Virus record (IMG/VR): IMGVR_UViG_3300027752_000020 | Coordinates: 1-55,601 of that record | From: a virus | DNA length: 55,601 bases | Reading direction: 5' to 3' (one strand) | Shown here: positions 1 to 6,002 of the stretch, piece after piece | How the letters are laid out: each line of letters begins with the position of its first letter | How positions within the stretch are numbered: the first letter of the stretch is position 1 | Notes under the pieces: generated by a model | Seen by the model: only the letters and a program-made list of their open reading frames with translations | Told to the model about the DNA's origin: nothing | Databases searched by the model: none | Translations under genes and position numbers: made by a program

Positions 1-165
1 TTTCTTGTCGGTAAATAACTGCATGGCTTCTATAAGGTTGTTATCTTTTTGTCGTTGTTGCATAACAGAAAGTGCTAAATCATAATCGTTTTTACATTCA
101 TGCACGTCATCGGCATTAACAACTAACGACCCGAATACTGCTATAAGTGTTATTAGTACTTTCAT
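1..165 (-). CDS. Small secreted protein, partial (C-terminus beyond window)
   Basis: An open frame of 55 codons starts with ATG at 165 and runs off the left edge, so the C-terminus is missing. The first 18 residues (MKVLITLIAVFGSLVVNA) form a classical signal peptide with a likely signal peptidase I site after VNA, before an acidic stretch DDVHE. The start overlaps the stop of the upstream membrane-protein ORF in an ATGA arrangement, which implies translational coupling. The exported part seen so far has one Cys and no recognisable domain. I do not recognise the family. Export to the periplasm together with two small membrane-protein ORFs just upstream could fit a lysis, superinfection-exclusion or envelope function, but nothing in the sequence decides this. 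Confidence 0.6.
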   Translation of the reverse strand, partial: MKVLITLIAVFGSLVVNADDVHECKNDYDLALSVMQQRQKDNNLIEAMQLFTDKK

Positions 166-425
166 ATTAGGTCACTTTTTAGAAACAGATTTATAAGTGC
201 AAAAGTACCAATCATGAATCCGAAAACCGAGACTTGCACTATGGTGGCCCAAACTATCTGTCTCATAGGATGCATCTCTGTAAGTTTTTCTAAGGAATCC
301 TCACTAGGAGATAAGTTTACAATCTGTAAAGCAGTTCTTTCGTTTTCAGGTTTTTGAAACCATGGTACATATGTCATGAAGGTAGTAACCCCCAAATTGA
401 GAATGCAAAAATAGAACAGAGACAA
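162..425 (-). CDS. Small membrane protein, two predicted membrane segments
   Basis: The frame is open from a TTG at 425 (87 aa); a GGAG motif lies five bases before that TTG. A hydrophobic segment covers roughly residues 2-22 and a second one residues 58-82 (VWATIVQVSVFGFMIGTFAL), separated by a polar loop with PENERT and SPSEDS. An in-frame ATG at 377 would give a 71-aa product with only the second segment. The frame just upstream (374-472) encodes a matching polar N-terminus, and one extra T in the T5 run near 427 would join the two into a 103-aa protein, so this may be the 3' part of a frameshifted or slippage-dependent gene. The stop overlaps the next ORF by 4 nt. Family not recognised. 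Confidence 0.5.
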   Translation of the reverse strand: MSLFYFCILNLGVTTFMTYVPWFQKPENERTALQIVNLSPSEDSLEKLTEMHPMRQIVWATIVQVSVFGFMIGTFALINLFLKSDLI

Positions 426-472
426 AAAGTCTCCATTCCATTCTTAAGTCGTGTTATCTTCTTCTCAGACAT
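374..472 (-). CDS. Possible 32-aa ORF or N-terminal part of a frameshifted membrane protein
   Basis: ATG at 472 overlaps the TAA of the preceding 55-aa ORF (TAATG) and reads MSEKKITRLKNGMETF, followed by a short hydrophobic tail, to a TGA at 374-376. That TGA overlaps the ATG at 377 of the next frame. The first 16 residues look like the cytoplasmic N-terminus of a membrane protein. At the T5 run a -1 shift, or one added T, would continue into the hydrophobic frame 162-425 without a stop. Whether this is an independent mini-gene, a programmed frameshift or a base error cannot be told from one sequence. Confidence 0.3.
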   Translation of the reverse strand: MSEKKITRLKNGMETFCLCSIFAFSIWGLLPS

Positions 473-639
473 TATAATGCAGCTAGGTACATCACAAAGA
501 AAGGTAAAAAGAATGGAAGAGTCATCAGCACTAGAAATTCGATAGCATCACAAACTTTGCAGACAATTCGATTGTCTCTCAAGTCTTGGATTTCTCTAGC
601 TTTTCGTACCATGCTCTTTGCAAAAGTTGCTGTGGTCAT
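472..639 (-). CDS. Small membrane protein, 55 aa
   Basis: ATG at 639 is preceded by GGGAAAACC (a weak Shine-Dalgarno) and the frame closes with TAA at 472-474. The product starts MTTATFAKSMVRKAREIQ, a basic amphipathic part, and ends in one membrane-spanning stretch (FLVLMTLPFFLPFFVMYLAA). A pair of cysteines (CKVC) lies just before the membrane segment. It fills the gap between the 155-aa protein and the next membrane ORF and is coupled to the following frame by a TAATG overlap. No family is recognised. The size and single C-terminal membrane anchor would fit a holin-like, anti-holin or inner-membrane accessory protein, but this is only a possibility. Confidence 0.5.
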   Translation of the reverse strand: MTTATFAKSMVRKAREIQDLRDNRIVCKVCDAIEFLVLMTLPFFLPFFVMYLAAL

Positions 640-705
640 GGTTTTCCCGTAAGTAAAAGTATAAGTATGTTGTATAATTGGGTATAAGTCCGTGTTATAC
701 GCACT

Positions 706-713
706 TATTTAGA
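706..713 (-). promoter_or_regulatory. Variant late-promoter-like box TCTAAATA
   Basis: TCTAAATA on the minus strand lies in the 86-base gap between the stop of the 155-aa gene (726) and the start of the 55-aa membrane ORF (639). It differs from the T4 late box TATAAATA at one base. The same octamer occurs in the intergenic gap at 32913-32920, and ACTAAATA occurs in two more gaps. Promoter function is inferred. Confidence 0.35.
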
Positions 714-725
714 CAAACTAAAAAC

Positions 726-1193
726 CTAATGTATTTTAGTCTTGTCTGTTGGTAATTCGTTTTCAAAATCTTGTGCATTCATATCCTCTTCCCACTGGTC
801 TAATTCTTCATCAGACATGGTTTCTAGAACATGTTGCATTGCATTATTAAGGTATTCTCTTGGGTCAATTGGGACATTACTTACAGTATTAGTAAGAGGA
901 ATGTTTCCACCCTCAACCATACCCAACCATCTACCTGCAGCTTCATCATAAAAGGGAACAAACTGTATGTTTAAAGGATTACGATGCATAATGGAATCTA
1001 TTTCAATTCGTACAATCGGGTCTGAACTTAATGGAGCATATGGAATGAATGTTGCTTGAGTTTCATTGTTCCCCATATTTTTAGTAAGTTGACATATCAT
1101 AGGAAGTGTCACCTGAACCTCACTATCCCCACTATCCCTAACCATACCACAGAACTCATGTCCTGTTTTTAATTTGATGACTTCATACTTCAT
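726..1193 (-). CDS. Conserved phage-type hypothetical protein, 155 aa
   Basis: I chose the ATG at 1193 (MKYEVIKLKTGHEFCG) because AAAGGA lies upstream; the ATG at 1220 would overlap the preceding oxygenase gene by 38 nt instead of 11. The N-terminal 60 residues have the pattern of a small beta-barrel (KLKTGHEFCGMV, then EVQVTLPMICQL), reminiscent of Sm-like folds; this is only a visual impression. The C-terminus is strongly acidic (MSDEELDQWEEDMNAQDFEN). The gene closes the UvsY-UvsW-oxygenase operon. Function unknown. Confidence 0.7.
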   Translation of the reverse strand: MKYEVIKLKTGHEFCGMVRDSGDSEVQVTLPMICQLTKNMGNNETQATFIPYAPLSSDPIVRIEIDSIMHRNPLNIQFVPFYDEAAGRWLGMVEGGNIPLTNTVSNVPIDPREYLNNAMQHVLETMSDEELDQWEEDMNAQDFENELPTDKTKIH

Positions 1194-1800
1194 CGGTATT
1201 AAGTCCTTTGGTGATGTCATTAAAGTTCCTTGGTTTTTCAGTTATCTCGGTGACTCTTCCAGCTTCCATAATGTATTCATCTGTATTAGGAGCTGTGTCC
1301 CATATATTTATTGCAACACTTCGTCTAAGTCCACTCAAAACCCTAGTTACTTCATGACGTTGAGAAGAATTAAAGACTACCAACCTATTAGGTACTGGCA
1401 ATATTTTTTCATGTTTATTTTCATATGAATGAATGATTAACTCTCCACCTTCAGGAATCTCTGTATGTGCGTAGTATATCATCCCCAACATAGGTGACCT
1501 TATTTCTCGAGTATCCTGAAAGTGAACCTCATCCTTATCAAAATGTGCAATCATATGCTCACCAGCAGGCATGGAGTTTAACCAATATTCATAACCTTGA
1601 TGTGGGTTTGTAAACTGTAATAAATCGTCCACCACCCCATGTATTAGGGTTTCGAAAACATTTACAGCTGGGTCTTCTTTATTTTTCCAATGGAATTTTT
1701 GATTTGTGTTAGATTTTAATATCAACCATTTATCCCACAAGGGGTGAGTACTGATATTTGCAAAGTTCTCATCATTTAAAAAATCATCTACTATAATCAT
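1183..1800 (-). CDS. 2OG-Fe(II) oxygenase (prolyl-hydroxylase type)
   Basis: A 205-aa protein with the double-stranded beta-helix signature of 2-oxoglutarate/Fe(II) dioxygenases: the HxD iron motif H86-F-D88 (AHFDKDE), the distal histidine H149 (SSQRHEVT) and the 2OG-binding arginine at R159/R160 (GLRRSVAINIW). The N-terminus MIIVDDFLND is typical of phage members of the family, which begin with a strand and a short acidic helix. Such enzymes hydroxylate proteins, nucleic acids or small molecules; the substrate cannot be deduced here. Its ATG overlaps the UvsW stop (ATGA), so it is translationally coupled to the helicase. A late box at 1850-1857, inside the end of uvsW, could also drive it. 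Confidence 0.85.
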   Translation of the reverse strand: MIIVDDFLNDENFANISTHPLWDKWLILKSNTNQKFHWKNKEDPAVNVFETLIHGVVDDLLQFTNPHQGYEYWLNSMPAGEHMIAHFDKDEVHFQDTREIRSPMLGMIYYAHTEIPEGGELIIHSYENKHEKILPVPNRLVVFNSSQRHEVTRVLSGLRRSVAINIWDTAPNTDEYIMEAGRVTEITEKPRNFNDITKGLNTDEV

Positions 1801-3221
1801 TTTAAATTGAACTCCTTAATTTCATAAACAAAACCTTCTTCATTGTATATATTTATACGTTCCTTTAGATGATTTAGTGTGTAGTTGTTGCCACCAATAC
1901 TGTCTGCAATATCAAACAACCTCATAGAGTCTTTACCCTCACCCTTTCTCAACCCTCTTCCGATAGACTGTAGATTACGAATTCTAGACTTAGATGGTGA
2001 TGCAAAAACAATATTATCAATCTTCTTGATATTGACTCCAGTAGAGAATGTTCCATATGATGCAAGTATAACATTGTCACTAGCTTTCTCTACAAGGGTT
2101 CTCACCTCTTCCCTATCCGTTACATCTGTACCACCATACACATAATGTAATTTGTCTTTCAGTCTTTCTCTCATCTTGGTGTGTAGAATAACTCCATGTT
2201 TTTCGACATATTGAAATAATACAAGTGTATTTCCCTTCAAACTGTACACAAGGTTGCAGATGAATTCGTTGCGACTATCATTTCCTACGATGTAGTCCAT
2301 CTCTTCTTGGTAGTTTTCAAACTTTCTTTTTTGATGTTTCAGAACTAATATGTCTATGGATAGATTTGCAATTGTCCCCTCTTCCATAAGTTGTGCAGTA
2401 GTAATAACCTTCTTAACAGGCCCGAACAAACCTTCCAGTTGTAGTCTATGTACCTCGGTTCCGTCCAGTGTACCAGTACAACCGAATCGTAATGCAGTCT
2501 TTTTCATCTTCTCTAATATACCCTTCAAAACATTTGCTTTGAATAGGTGTGCTTCATCCCCAACGACCATATCGAAACTTTCTAAGACTTCCTTGGGTGC
2601 TTTTGCAAACGACTGCCATGTTGTAATTGTGATTGGTGCATCGAACACTTCTTGTCCGTGATATATTTTGCAGATAGGTTCAGTGTATCCGTAATCTTGA
2701 AAATCCTTTGTCATCTGTTCGACCAGTGACGTGGTAGGTACAATGATGACCGTCTTGGTGTCGTAGTACCTTGCTAAGAGGTAAATGATGAGAGACTTAC
2801 CACTTGCAGTGGGTGACAATAACAACTGTCTACCGTACTGTATTGCAGTCCTGAAGGCTTCTAACTGATAATCTCTAGGTGGGAATGGTAAACCTAATAA
2901 GGAAATCCAATCTTCTATTTTATGAAACTTGTCTTGTTCTTTATGTCCTAGAACCTCTCGAACACCTTCAAACTCATATCCACGTTCTCTACAGAACTCA
3001 TCGATGTATGGAAGTAATCCTATGTATATCTTTCTTGTTTTAATTGAAAATAGATATACTTTACCATCCCACCACTTGTTTCTATAGGAAGGCATAAATT
3101 TTGCATTTGGAACTTTGTATGAGAAGAATTCATGAAGGTCTTTTGCAAGGCCGTCATCAGGACATTCAACTTTTAGGAAACACTCATCTACTTTAGAGAC
3201 GGTGACTATTGGTTTAGACAT
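1797..3221 (-). CDS. uvsW: UvsW-like DNA/RNA helicase
   Basis: A superfamily 2 helicase of 474 aa (T4 UvsW is about 500). The N-terminal 100 residues match the small UvsW N-domain (KWWDGKVYLF). Counting from the chosen start, Walker A SPTASGKS is near residues 136-143 and the DEAH box (VVGDEAHLF) near 222-225; the C-terminal helicase lobe carries QSIGRGLRKG (motif VI). T4 UvsW unwinds D-loops, branched DNA and origin R-loops and switches replication to the recombination-dependent mode. I prefer the ATG at 3221 (MSKPIVTV) with GGAT upstream; ATG at 3233 adds four residues and a longer overlap. It lies after UvsY and an oxygenase gene in the same operon, so the recombination proteins are made with the late genes here. 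Confidence 0.93.
   Translation of the reverse strand: MSKPIVTVSKVDECFLKVECPDDGLAKDLHEFFSYKVPNAKFMPSYRNKWWDGKVYLFSIKTRKIYIGLLPYIDEFCRERGYEFEGVREVLGHKEQDKFHKIEDWISLLGLPFPPRDYQLEAFRTAIQYGRQLLLSPTASGKSLIIYLLARYYDTKTVIIVPTTSLVEQMTKDFQDYGYTEPICKIYHGQEVFDAPITITTWQSFAKAPKEVLESFDMVVGDEAHLFKANVLKGILEKMKKTALRFGCTGTLDGTEVHRLQLEGLFGPVKKVITTAQLMEEGTIANLSIDILVLKHQKRKFENYQEEMDYIVGNDSRNEFICNLVYSLKGNTLVLFQYVEKHGVILHTKMRERLKDKLHYVYGGTDVTDREEVRTLVEKASDNVILASYGTFSTGVNIKKIDNIVFASPSKSRIRNLQSIGRGLRKGEGKDSMRLFDIADSIGGNNYTLNHLKERINIYNEEGFVYEIKEFNLK
1850..1857 (-). promoter_or_regulatory. T4-type late promoter box (inside uvsW 3' end)
   Basis: A perfect TATAAATA on the minus strand, 50 bases before the start of the downstream oxygenase gene (1800). 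It lies in the coding sequence for the C-terminus of UvsW. It may be an internal promoter or a chance match within AT-rich coding DNA. Confidence 0.45.
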
Positions 3222-3897
3222 AAGGATATCCATTTGCCCAAACGACCATAGATATTCTAGTACCCTGCACTACAGGTGTAACTTGGTGATGAACAAAGGA
3301 TGGGAAAACGATTACCGAACCTGAAGTTTTGATACTTTCGGGAACAGTTCTAATCGCCTCATCATACGAGAATGGTTCTCCCTTTTTGATTCTATCAAAC
3401 TGACGGTTTGGTTCCAACCATTGAAATAGTCCACCCTCATACTCATCGGGTTCCGATAACTGAATAGACATGGATAATTTTCTATGCATTCCATCGGGAT
3501 TTGTTTTTCCACCATGGTCTGTGTGCCATGTGTAGAAATCACTTCTACTTTTAGATGGAGTGTGTTCATAGATGGTGTATTGCATATTTTCTAGAAATTC
3601 AAGTTTATGATTCCAGTTTGATACCACATTAGCTTCCATAAATGCATCCCAAATTCTCAGGACTATAGGTTCTGGCAGTCCGAACCCAATATTGGGATTA
3701 AACCACTTTATTTTAGAACTTCTAATTTCTTCTGAAGGGGATGGTGGTTGATGTGCTTCGGGACTGTCGGGGTCGGTTTGAACAAACCCTGTTGAACCCT
3801 CTTCTATTGGTATCATAGATGCATGTAAATGAATCTCCTTCACCTCTTCGGGTGTGAAGAATCCTTTTGATGCCCATAGATAATTCTCTAGTTGCAT
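3214..3897 (-). CDS. 2OG-Fe(II) oxygenase (prolyl 4-hydroxylase-like)
   Basis: With the ATG at 3897 (directly after the UvsY stop, TAATATG) the product is 227 aa. It shows the complete 2OG-Fe(II) set: H125-T-D127 in FYTWHTDHGG, the distal histidine at H203/H204 in FPSFVHHQVTPV and R214 in GTRISMVVWANG. The middle region KLSMSIQLSEPDEYEGG is the usual core strand pair of the phage PKHD/prolyl-hydroxylase group. An upstream ATG at 3930 would overlap uvsY by 32 nt and is rejected. A 2OG oxygenase in this position is familiar from marine T4-like phages; its substrate is not known. It sits between uvsY and uvsW and is likely co-expressed with both. Confidence 0.9.
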   Translation of the reverse strand: MQLENYLWASKGFFTPEEVKEIHLHASMIPIEEGSTGFVQTDPDSPEAHQPPSPSEEIRSSKIKWFNPNIGFGLPEPIVLRIWDAFMEANVVSNWNHKLEFLENMQYTIYEHTPSKSRSDFYTWHTDHGGKTNPDGMHRKLSMSIQLSEPDEYEGGLFQWLEPNRQFDRIKKGEPFSYDEAIRTVPESIKTSGSVIVFPSFVHHQVTPVVQGTRISMVVWANGYPYV

Positions 3898-3898
3898 A

Positions 3899-4342
3899 TT
3901 ATTGACCCGCCATGAATTTTCTCCAATCAATCGTGTTACGGATTGTTTGGTGTCTCCAAGTGATGTTAGTCATACACTCTTTGATATAGTTAATAGTCAC
4001 TTGAAGATATTCTCTCTTTGCACTCATCTCTTGTAAGTCGGGGTCTGCATTGAAGAAATATGACATATCGGTCTTCATTACTTTGAGACCATCAAATGGG
4101 TCGTGTTCCCATCCATATGCACTAATCTTATCTGCATCAAGTTTACCATTATACCACAACCACTTATCTTTAAGTAGGATGTTATATTTGGCTTCGTATT
4201 GTTTGGATACAAGTATCTTACTGGTTAGTAAGTCTTGGTATTTTGCGTGTAGTTTTGGTACTTCAAGAGATGCACTATCTAATTCGATATCATCTATCTC
4301 ACAGTCTTTAGACCACTGTTCTTTTATTTGTTCTAAGTTCAT
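3899..4342 (-). CDS. uvsY: UvsY recombination mediator
   Basis: A 147-aa, mostly helical protein (T4 UvsY is 137 aa) with the familiar N-terminus MNLEQIKEQWSKDCEIDD, the central YQDLLTSKILVSKQYEAKY helix and the WRHQTIRNTIDWRKF C-terminus. UvsY loads the UvsX recombinase onto gp32-covered single-stranded DNA. Its own late promoter (4380-4387) and an 8-bp 5' hairpin precede it, and an AGGTGA Shine-Dalgarno starts just where the hairpin ends. It is the first gene of an operon uvsY - oxygenase - uvsW - oxygenase - 155-aa protein. Confidence 0.93.
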   Translation of the reverse strand: MNLEQIKEQWSKDCEIDDIELDSASLEVPKLHAKYQDLLTSKILVSKQYEAKYNILLKDKWLWYNGKLDADKISAYGWEHDPFDGLKVMKTDMSYFFNADPDLQEMSAKREYLQVTINYIKECMTNITWRHQTIRNTIDWRKFMAGQ

Positions 4343-4353
4343 AATTAATCACC

Positions 4354-4374
4354 TACTAGTATTAACTACTAGTA
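4354..4374 (-). other. 5' leader hairpin of the uvsY transcript
   Basis: Two copies of the self-complementary octamer TACTAGTA (4354-4361 and 4367-4374) flank a 5-nt loop and can form an 8-bp stem. The late box ends at 4380, so the expected late start (six bases downstream) is at 4374, the first base of the stem. The Shine-Dalgarno AGGTGA follows at the other end of the stem. Confidence 0.65.
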
Positions 4375-4379
4375 TAACA

Positions 4380-4387
4380 TATTTATA
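4380..4387 (-). promoter_or_regulatory. T4-type late promoter of uvsY
   Basis: Perfect TATAAATA on the minus strand (CTATAAATA), in the gap between the gp3-candidate gene (ends 4393) and uvsY (starts 4342). Late promoters of this type are read by the phage sigma factor gp55 with the sliding-clamp co-activator in T4. Confidence 0.85.
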
Positions 4388-4392
4388 GGGGT

Positions 4393-4938
4393 TTAACTAG
4401 TGCTTTCTATCTCGTAATATGCAAATCTAAACGATGCATCAACTGAGATTGTTTCTGACTCAGCACCCGATTCAAACGATAATCCACCTAATGATATAGG
4501 GAATGCATCATGGAATCGTATGTATTTATTAGGTATGTTCTTGTTGGTATTTACAACAAGTGTTACCATAGAGGTTGTTAATAGGTCATTACCTGTATTA
4601 CTGGACTGTTCATATGGGTCTGTTGAAGACGATGAAGTGTAGGTTTTGTATTTACTAGGGTCTCTGAATGGAACAATTGCATCCATCCAATCATATAGTT
4701 CCTTGAAGTTTTGTAAATCTTCATCAACTAGGAAAGATACATCTAGTGTACCAAACTCAATCTTGTCGCCAGGAAAATATGCATCAATACCCACACCAGC
4801 TTGCATGGTTGCTTCTGCAAATGTGATTGAGGGAATGTTCACACTCTTCACATAGTATTCAACTGTAGGAACCTTGTCAATAAGAAGTCTAAAATTATTC
4901 TTATTGAGTATAGATTTATTGATTGTTGTTTCAGCCAT
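4393..4938 (-). CDS. Tail-tube-fold protein, candidate gp3 tail completion protein
   Basis: A 181-aa protein with the general pattern of the T4 gp19/tail-tube fold: NNFRLLIDKVPTVEYYVKSV, PSITFAEATMQ, PGDKIEFGTLDVSFLVDED and a C-terminal FRFAYYEIE strand. It is similar in length to T4 gp3 (176 aa), which caps the tail tube, and marine T4-like phages often place gp3 near gp23 and uvsY; the identification as gp3 rests on length and position. It overlaps the upstream 77-aa gene by 8 nt. Alternatives are another tube-related protein such as a tube initiator-like paralogue. Virion role likely, exact gp number uncertain. Confidence 0.6.
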   Translation of the reverse strand: MAETTINKSILNKNNFRLLIDKVPTVEYYVKSVNIPSITFAEATMQAGVGIDAYFPGDKIEFGTLDVSFLVDEDLQNFKELYDWMDAIVPFRDPSKYKTYTSSSSTDPYEQSSNTGNDLLTTSMVTLVVNTNKNIPNKYIRFHDAFPISLGGLSFESGAESETISVDASFRFAYYEIESTS

Positions 4939-5164
4939 TTATCTTTGCTATCCTTTTTGTACTTGATGTATCGAAATAGTCATTAGACCGATACTCTCTT
5001 GTTACTGTGTTTTCACATAAGTAACCATCTTGTTCGTAGAGGGTTACAGTTTTTCGTGATATAATACCCTTCGTAGTCTCCGACCCTGATGGGAATGTTT
5101 GTTGTTCCCAAGGCCCTTCTTGGACATTTACTTGTTTTTCAAATTCTTGCATAATCTTTTCCAT
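4931..5164 (-). CDS. Small hypothetical protein, 77 aa, leaderless late gene
   Basis: A longer open frame begins at 5200, but the late box TATAAATA lies inside it (5170-5177), so translation must start later. The ATG at 5164 is exactly five bases after the box (GTATT) and reads MEKIMQEFEKQVNVQEG; a second ATG at 5152 has GGAAAAG before it and is an alternative. The product is small and hydrophilic with GSETTKGIISRKTVTLYEQ in the middle and no domain I recognise. Its end overlaps the tail-tube-fold gene by 8 nt, so a small virion or assembly role is possible. Confidence 0.6.
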   Translation of the reverse strand: MEKIMQEFEKQVNVQEGPWEQQTFPSGSETTKGIISRKTVTLYEQDGYLCENTVTREYRSNDYFDTSSTKRIAKING

Positions 5165-5169
5165 AATAC

Positions 5170-5177
5170 TATTTATA
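5170..5177 (-). promoter_or_regulatory. T4-type late promoter, leaderless arrangement
   Basis: TATAAATA, then GTATT, then ATGG (minus strand). The T4 late start lies six bases after the box, which is the A of the ATG at 5164. Confidence 0.8.
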
Positions 5178-5182
5178 ACATA

Positions 5183-5200
5183 GTGGGGGTTTCCCCCCAC
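5183..5200 (-). terminator. GC-rich hairpin with GAAA loop (terminator or mRNA end)
   Basis: On the minus strand GTGGGGG-GAAA-CCCCCAC forms a perfect 7-bp stem with a GNRA-type tetraloop. It stands between the stop of the 71-aa gene (5207) and the next late promoter (5170-5177). There is no U run after it, so it may be a processing/stability element or a T-less terminator. Confidence 0.55.
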
Positions 5201-5206
5201 GAGTTG

Positions 5207-5422
5207 TTACTTTTCAGTGACAAACTCATTTAGTTGTCTTGCAACAACAATAACCTCTTCACCAGTAATTTCTCTTAGTGGTAGACTTTGTAAGTCATTT
5301 GGATTATTTTCATTGTGTAAAAATATTCCGTCAACTTGCCTTTGGTAGTTGTTCTCCAAAAGTCCTTGTGCTTGGTTTAGTAAGTCGGCTCTAATTTCGA
5401 ACCCTGATTTATTCTCTGACAT
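5207..5422 (-). CDS. Small hypothetical protein, 71 aa
   Basis: The start at 5422 (MSENKSGFEIRADLLNQAQ) is chosen because AGGAG lies at a good distance; the longer frame from 5446 would start inside the leader. The protein is acidic and helical, with GLLENNYQRQVDGIFLHNEN in the middle. I do not recognise it. It has its own late promoter (5470-5477), a perfect 5' hairpin (5447-5464) and a GC-rich hairpin after its stop, so it appears to be a single-gene transcription unit, which suggests strong late expression. A small capsid- or tail-associated protein is possible. Confidence 0.65.
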   Translation of the reverse strand: MSENKSGFEIRADLLNQAQGLLENNYQRQVDGIFLHNENNPNDLQSLPLREITGEEVIVVARQLNEFVTEK

Positions 5423-5446
5423 ATCATTCTCCTGTGTGTGTGTCAT

Positions 5447-5464
5447 GTAAGGATTATTCCTTAC
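5447..5464 (-). other. 5' terminal hairpin of late transcript
   Basis: Perfect inverted repeat GTAAGGA-(4 nt)-TCCTTAC. The late box ends at 5470, so the expected start is base 5464, the first base of the stem. The hairpin lies before the AGGAG ribosome-binding site of the 71-aa gene. Confidence 0.65.
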
Positions 5465-5469
5465 ACTAG

Positions 5470-5477
5470 TATTTATA
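5470..5477 (-). promoter_or_regulatory. T4-type late promoter of the 71-aa gene
   Basis: Perfect TATAAATA on the minus strand. It is back-to-back with the plus-strand sigma70-like promoter, whose -35 box starts five bases away at 5482. Confidence 0.85.
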
Positions 5478-5481
5478 CCAC

Positions 5482-5511
5482 TTGACAGTGTCCCCTATAA
5501 AGTGGTATACT
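5482..5511 (+). promoter_or_regulatory. Sigma70-type promoter of the 3'-phosphatase gene
   Basis: TTGACA (5482-5487) and TATACT (5506-5511) are separated by 18 bases. The -35 is a perfect consensus and the -10 differs from TATAAT at one position. The expected start, about seven bases after the -10, coincides with the first ATG (5518), so the mRNA may be leaderless. Confidence 0.8.
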
Positions 5512-5517
5512 ATATAC

Positions 5518-5973
5518 ATGATGAAAAAACAAACAATAATTTTTGATGTAGATGGAACCATTGCAGACTGTGAACATAGACGACATTTTGTGGATGGAAC
5601 AGATAGCTGGAAAGACTGGAAATCATTCAGAGAACAGACTAAATTCGACACTCCTGTTCAATGGGTTTGTGATATTGCAAAAAGACACATTGCACTTGGT
5701 GATGATGTTGCATTCTTCTCTGCAAGAAACGAATCTGAAAGGGACATTACAGAACAACAGATTTCTGAATGGATTGGGGATGACCATAAAGGGTTGTTCT
5801 TGAGACCCGATGGTGATTTTAGGAAGGATGATGTATTTAAAGGGGAACTTGCAGACAAGTTTGAATCATTGGGTGGTAAGATTGATATTGTCTTTGATGA
5901 CAGAAATCAAGTTGTTCAAATGTGGAGAGACAGAGGTACTACAGTAGTTCAAGTTGCTGAGGGAGATTTCTGA
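5518..5973 (+). CDS. HAD-type polynucleotide 3'-phosphatase (Pnkp phosphatase domain)
   Basis: A 151-aa HAD-superfamily phosphatase: motif I FDVDGTIAD, motif II serine in FFSARNE, motif III lysine in VFKGELADK, and motif IV FDDRNQVVQMWRDRG followed by VQVAEGDF. The last block strongly resembles the C-terminal 3'-phosphatase half of T4 polynucleotide kinase/phosphatase (PseT). The 5'-kinase half is absent. Expected activity: removal of 3'-phosphate or 2',3'-cyclic phosphate from nucleic acid ends, as in RNA or DNA end repair. It is the only gene I support on the plus strand, with its own sigma70-like promoter and terminator. The tandem ATG ATG at 5518/5521 makes either start possible; an upstream TTG would place the coding start in the -35 box and is rejected. 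Confidence 0.9.
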   Translation: MMKKQTIIFDVDGTIADCEHRRHFVDGTDSWKDWKSFREQTKFDTPVQWVCDIAKRHIALGDDVAFFSARNESERDITEQQISEWIGDDHKGLFLRPDGDFRKDDVFKGELADKFESLGGKIDIVFDDRNQVVQMWRDRGTTVVQVAEGDF

Positions 5974-6002
5974 TACTGCAACGTGTTTCTGCAAGACCAA
6001 AA

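Noticed and set aside
3898-3930. Upstream ATG for the oxygenase at 3214-3897
   Set aside because: It would overlap uvsY by 32 nt; the ATG right after the uvsY stop gives the usual N-terminus.
5165-5200. Start of the 77-aa gene at 5200
   Set aside because: The first codons would lie in a GC hairpin and the late promoter would be inside the coding region; the ATG at 5164 fits the promoter.
5482-5517. TTG start for the phosphatase gene 12 codons upstream of the ATG pair
   Set aside because: The TTG is the -35 box itself and the added residues have no counterpart in the HAD domain.
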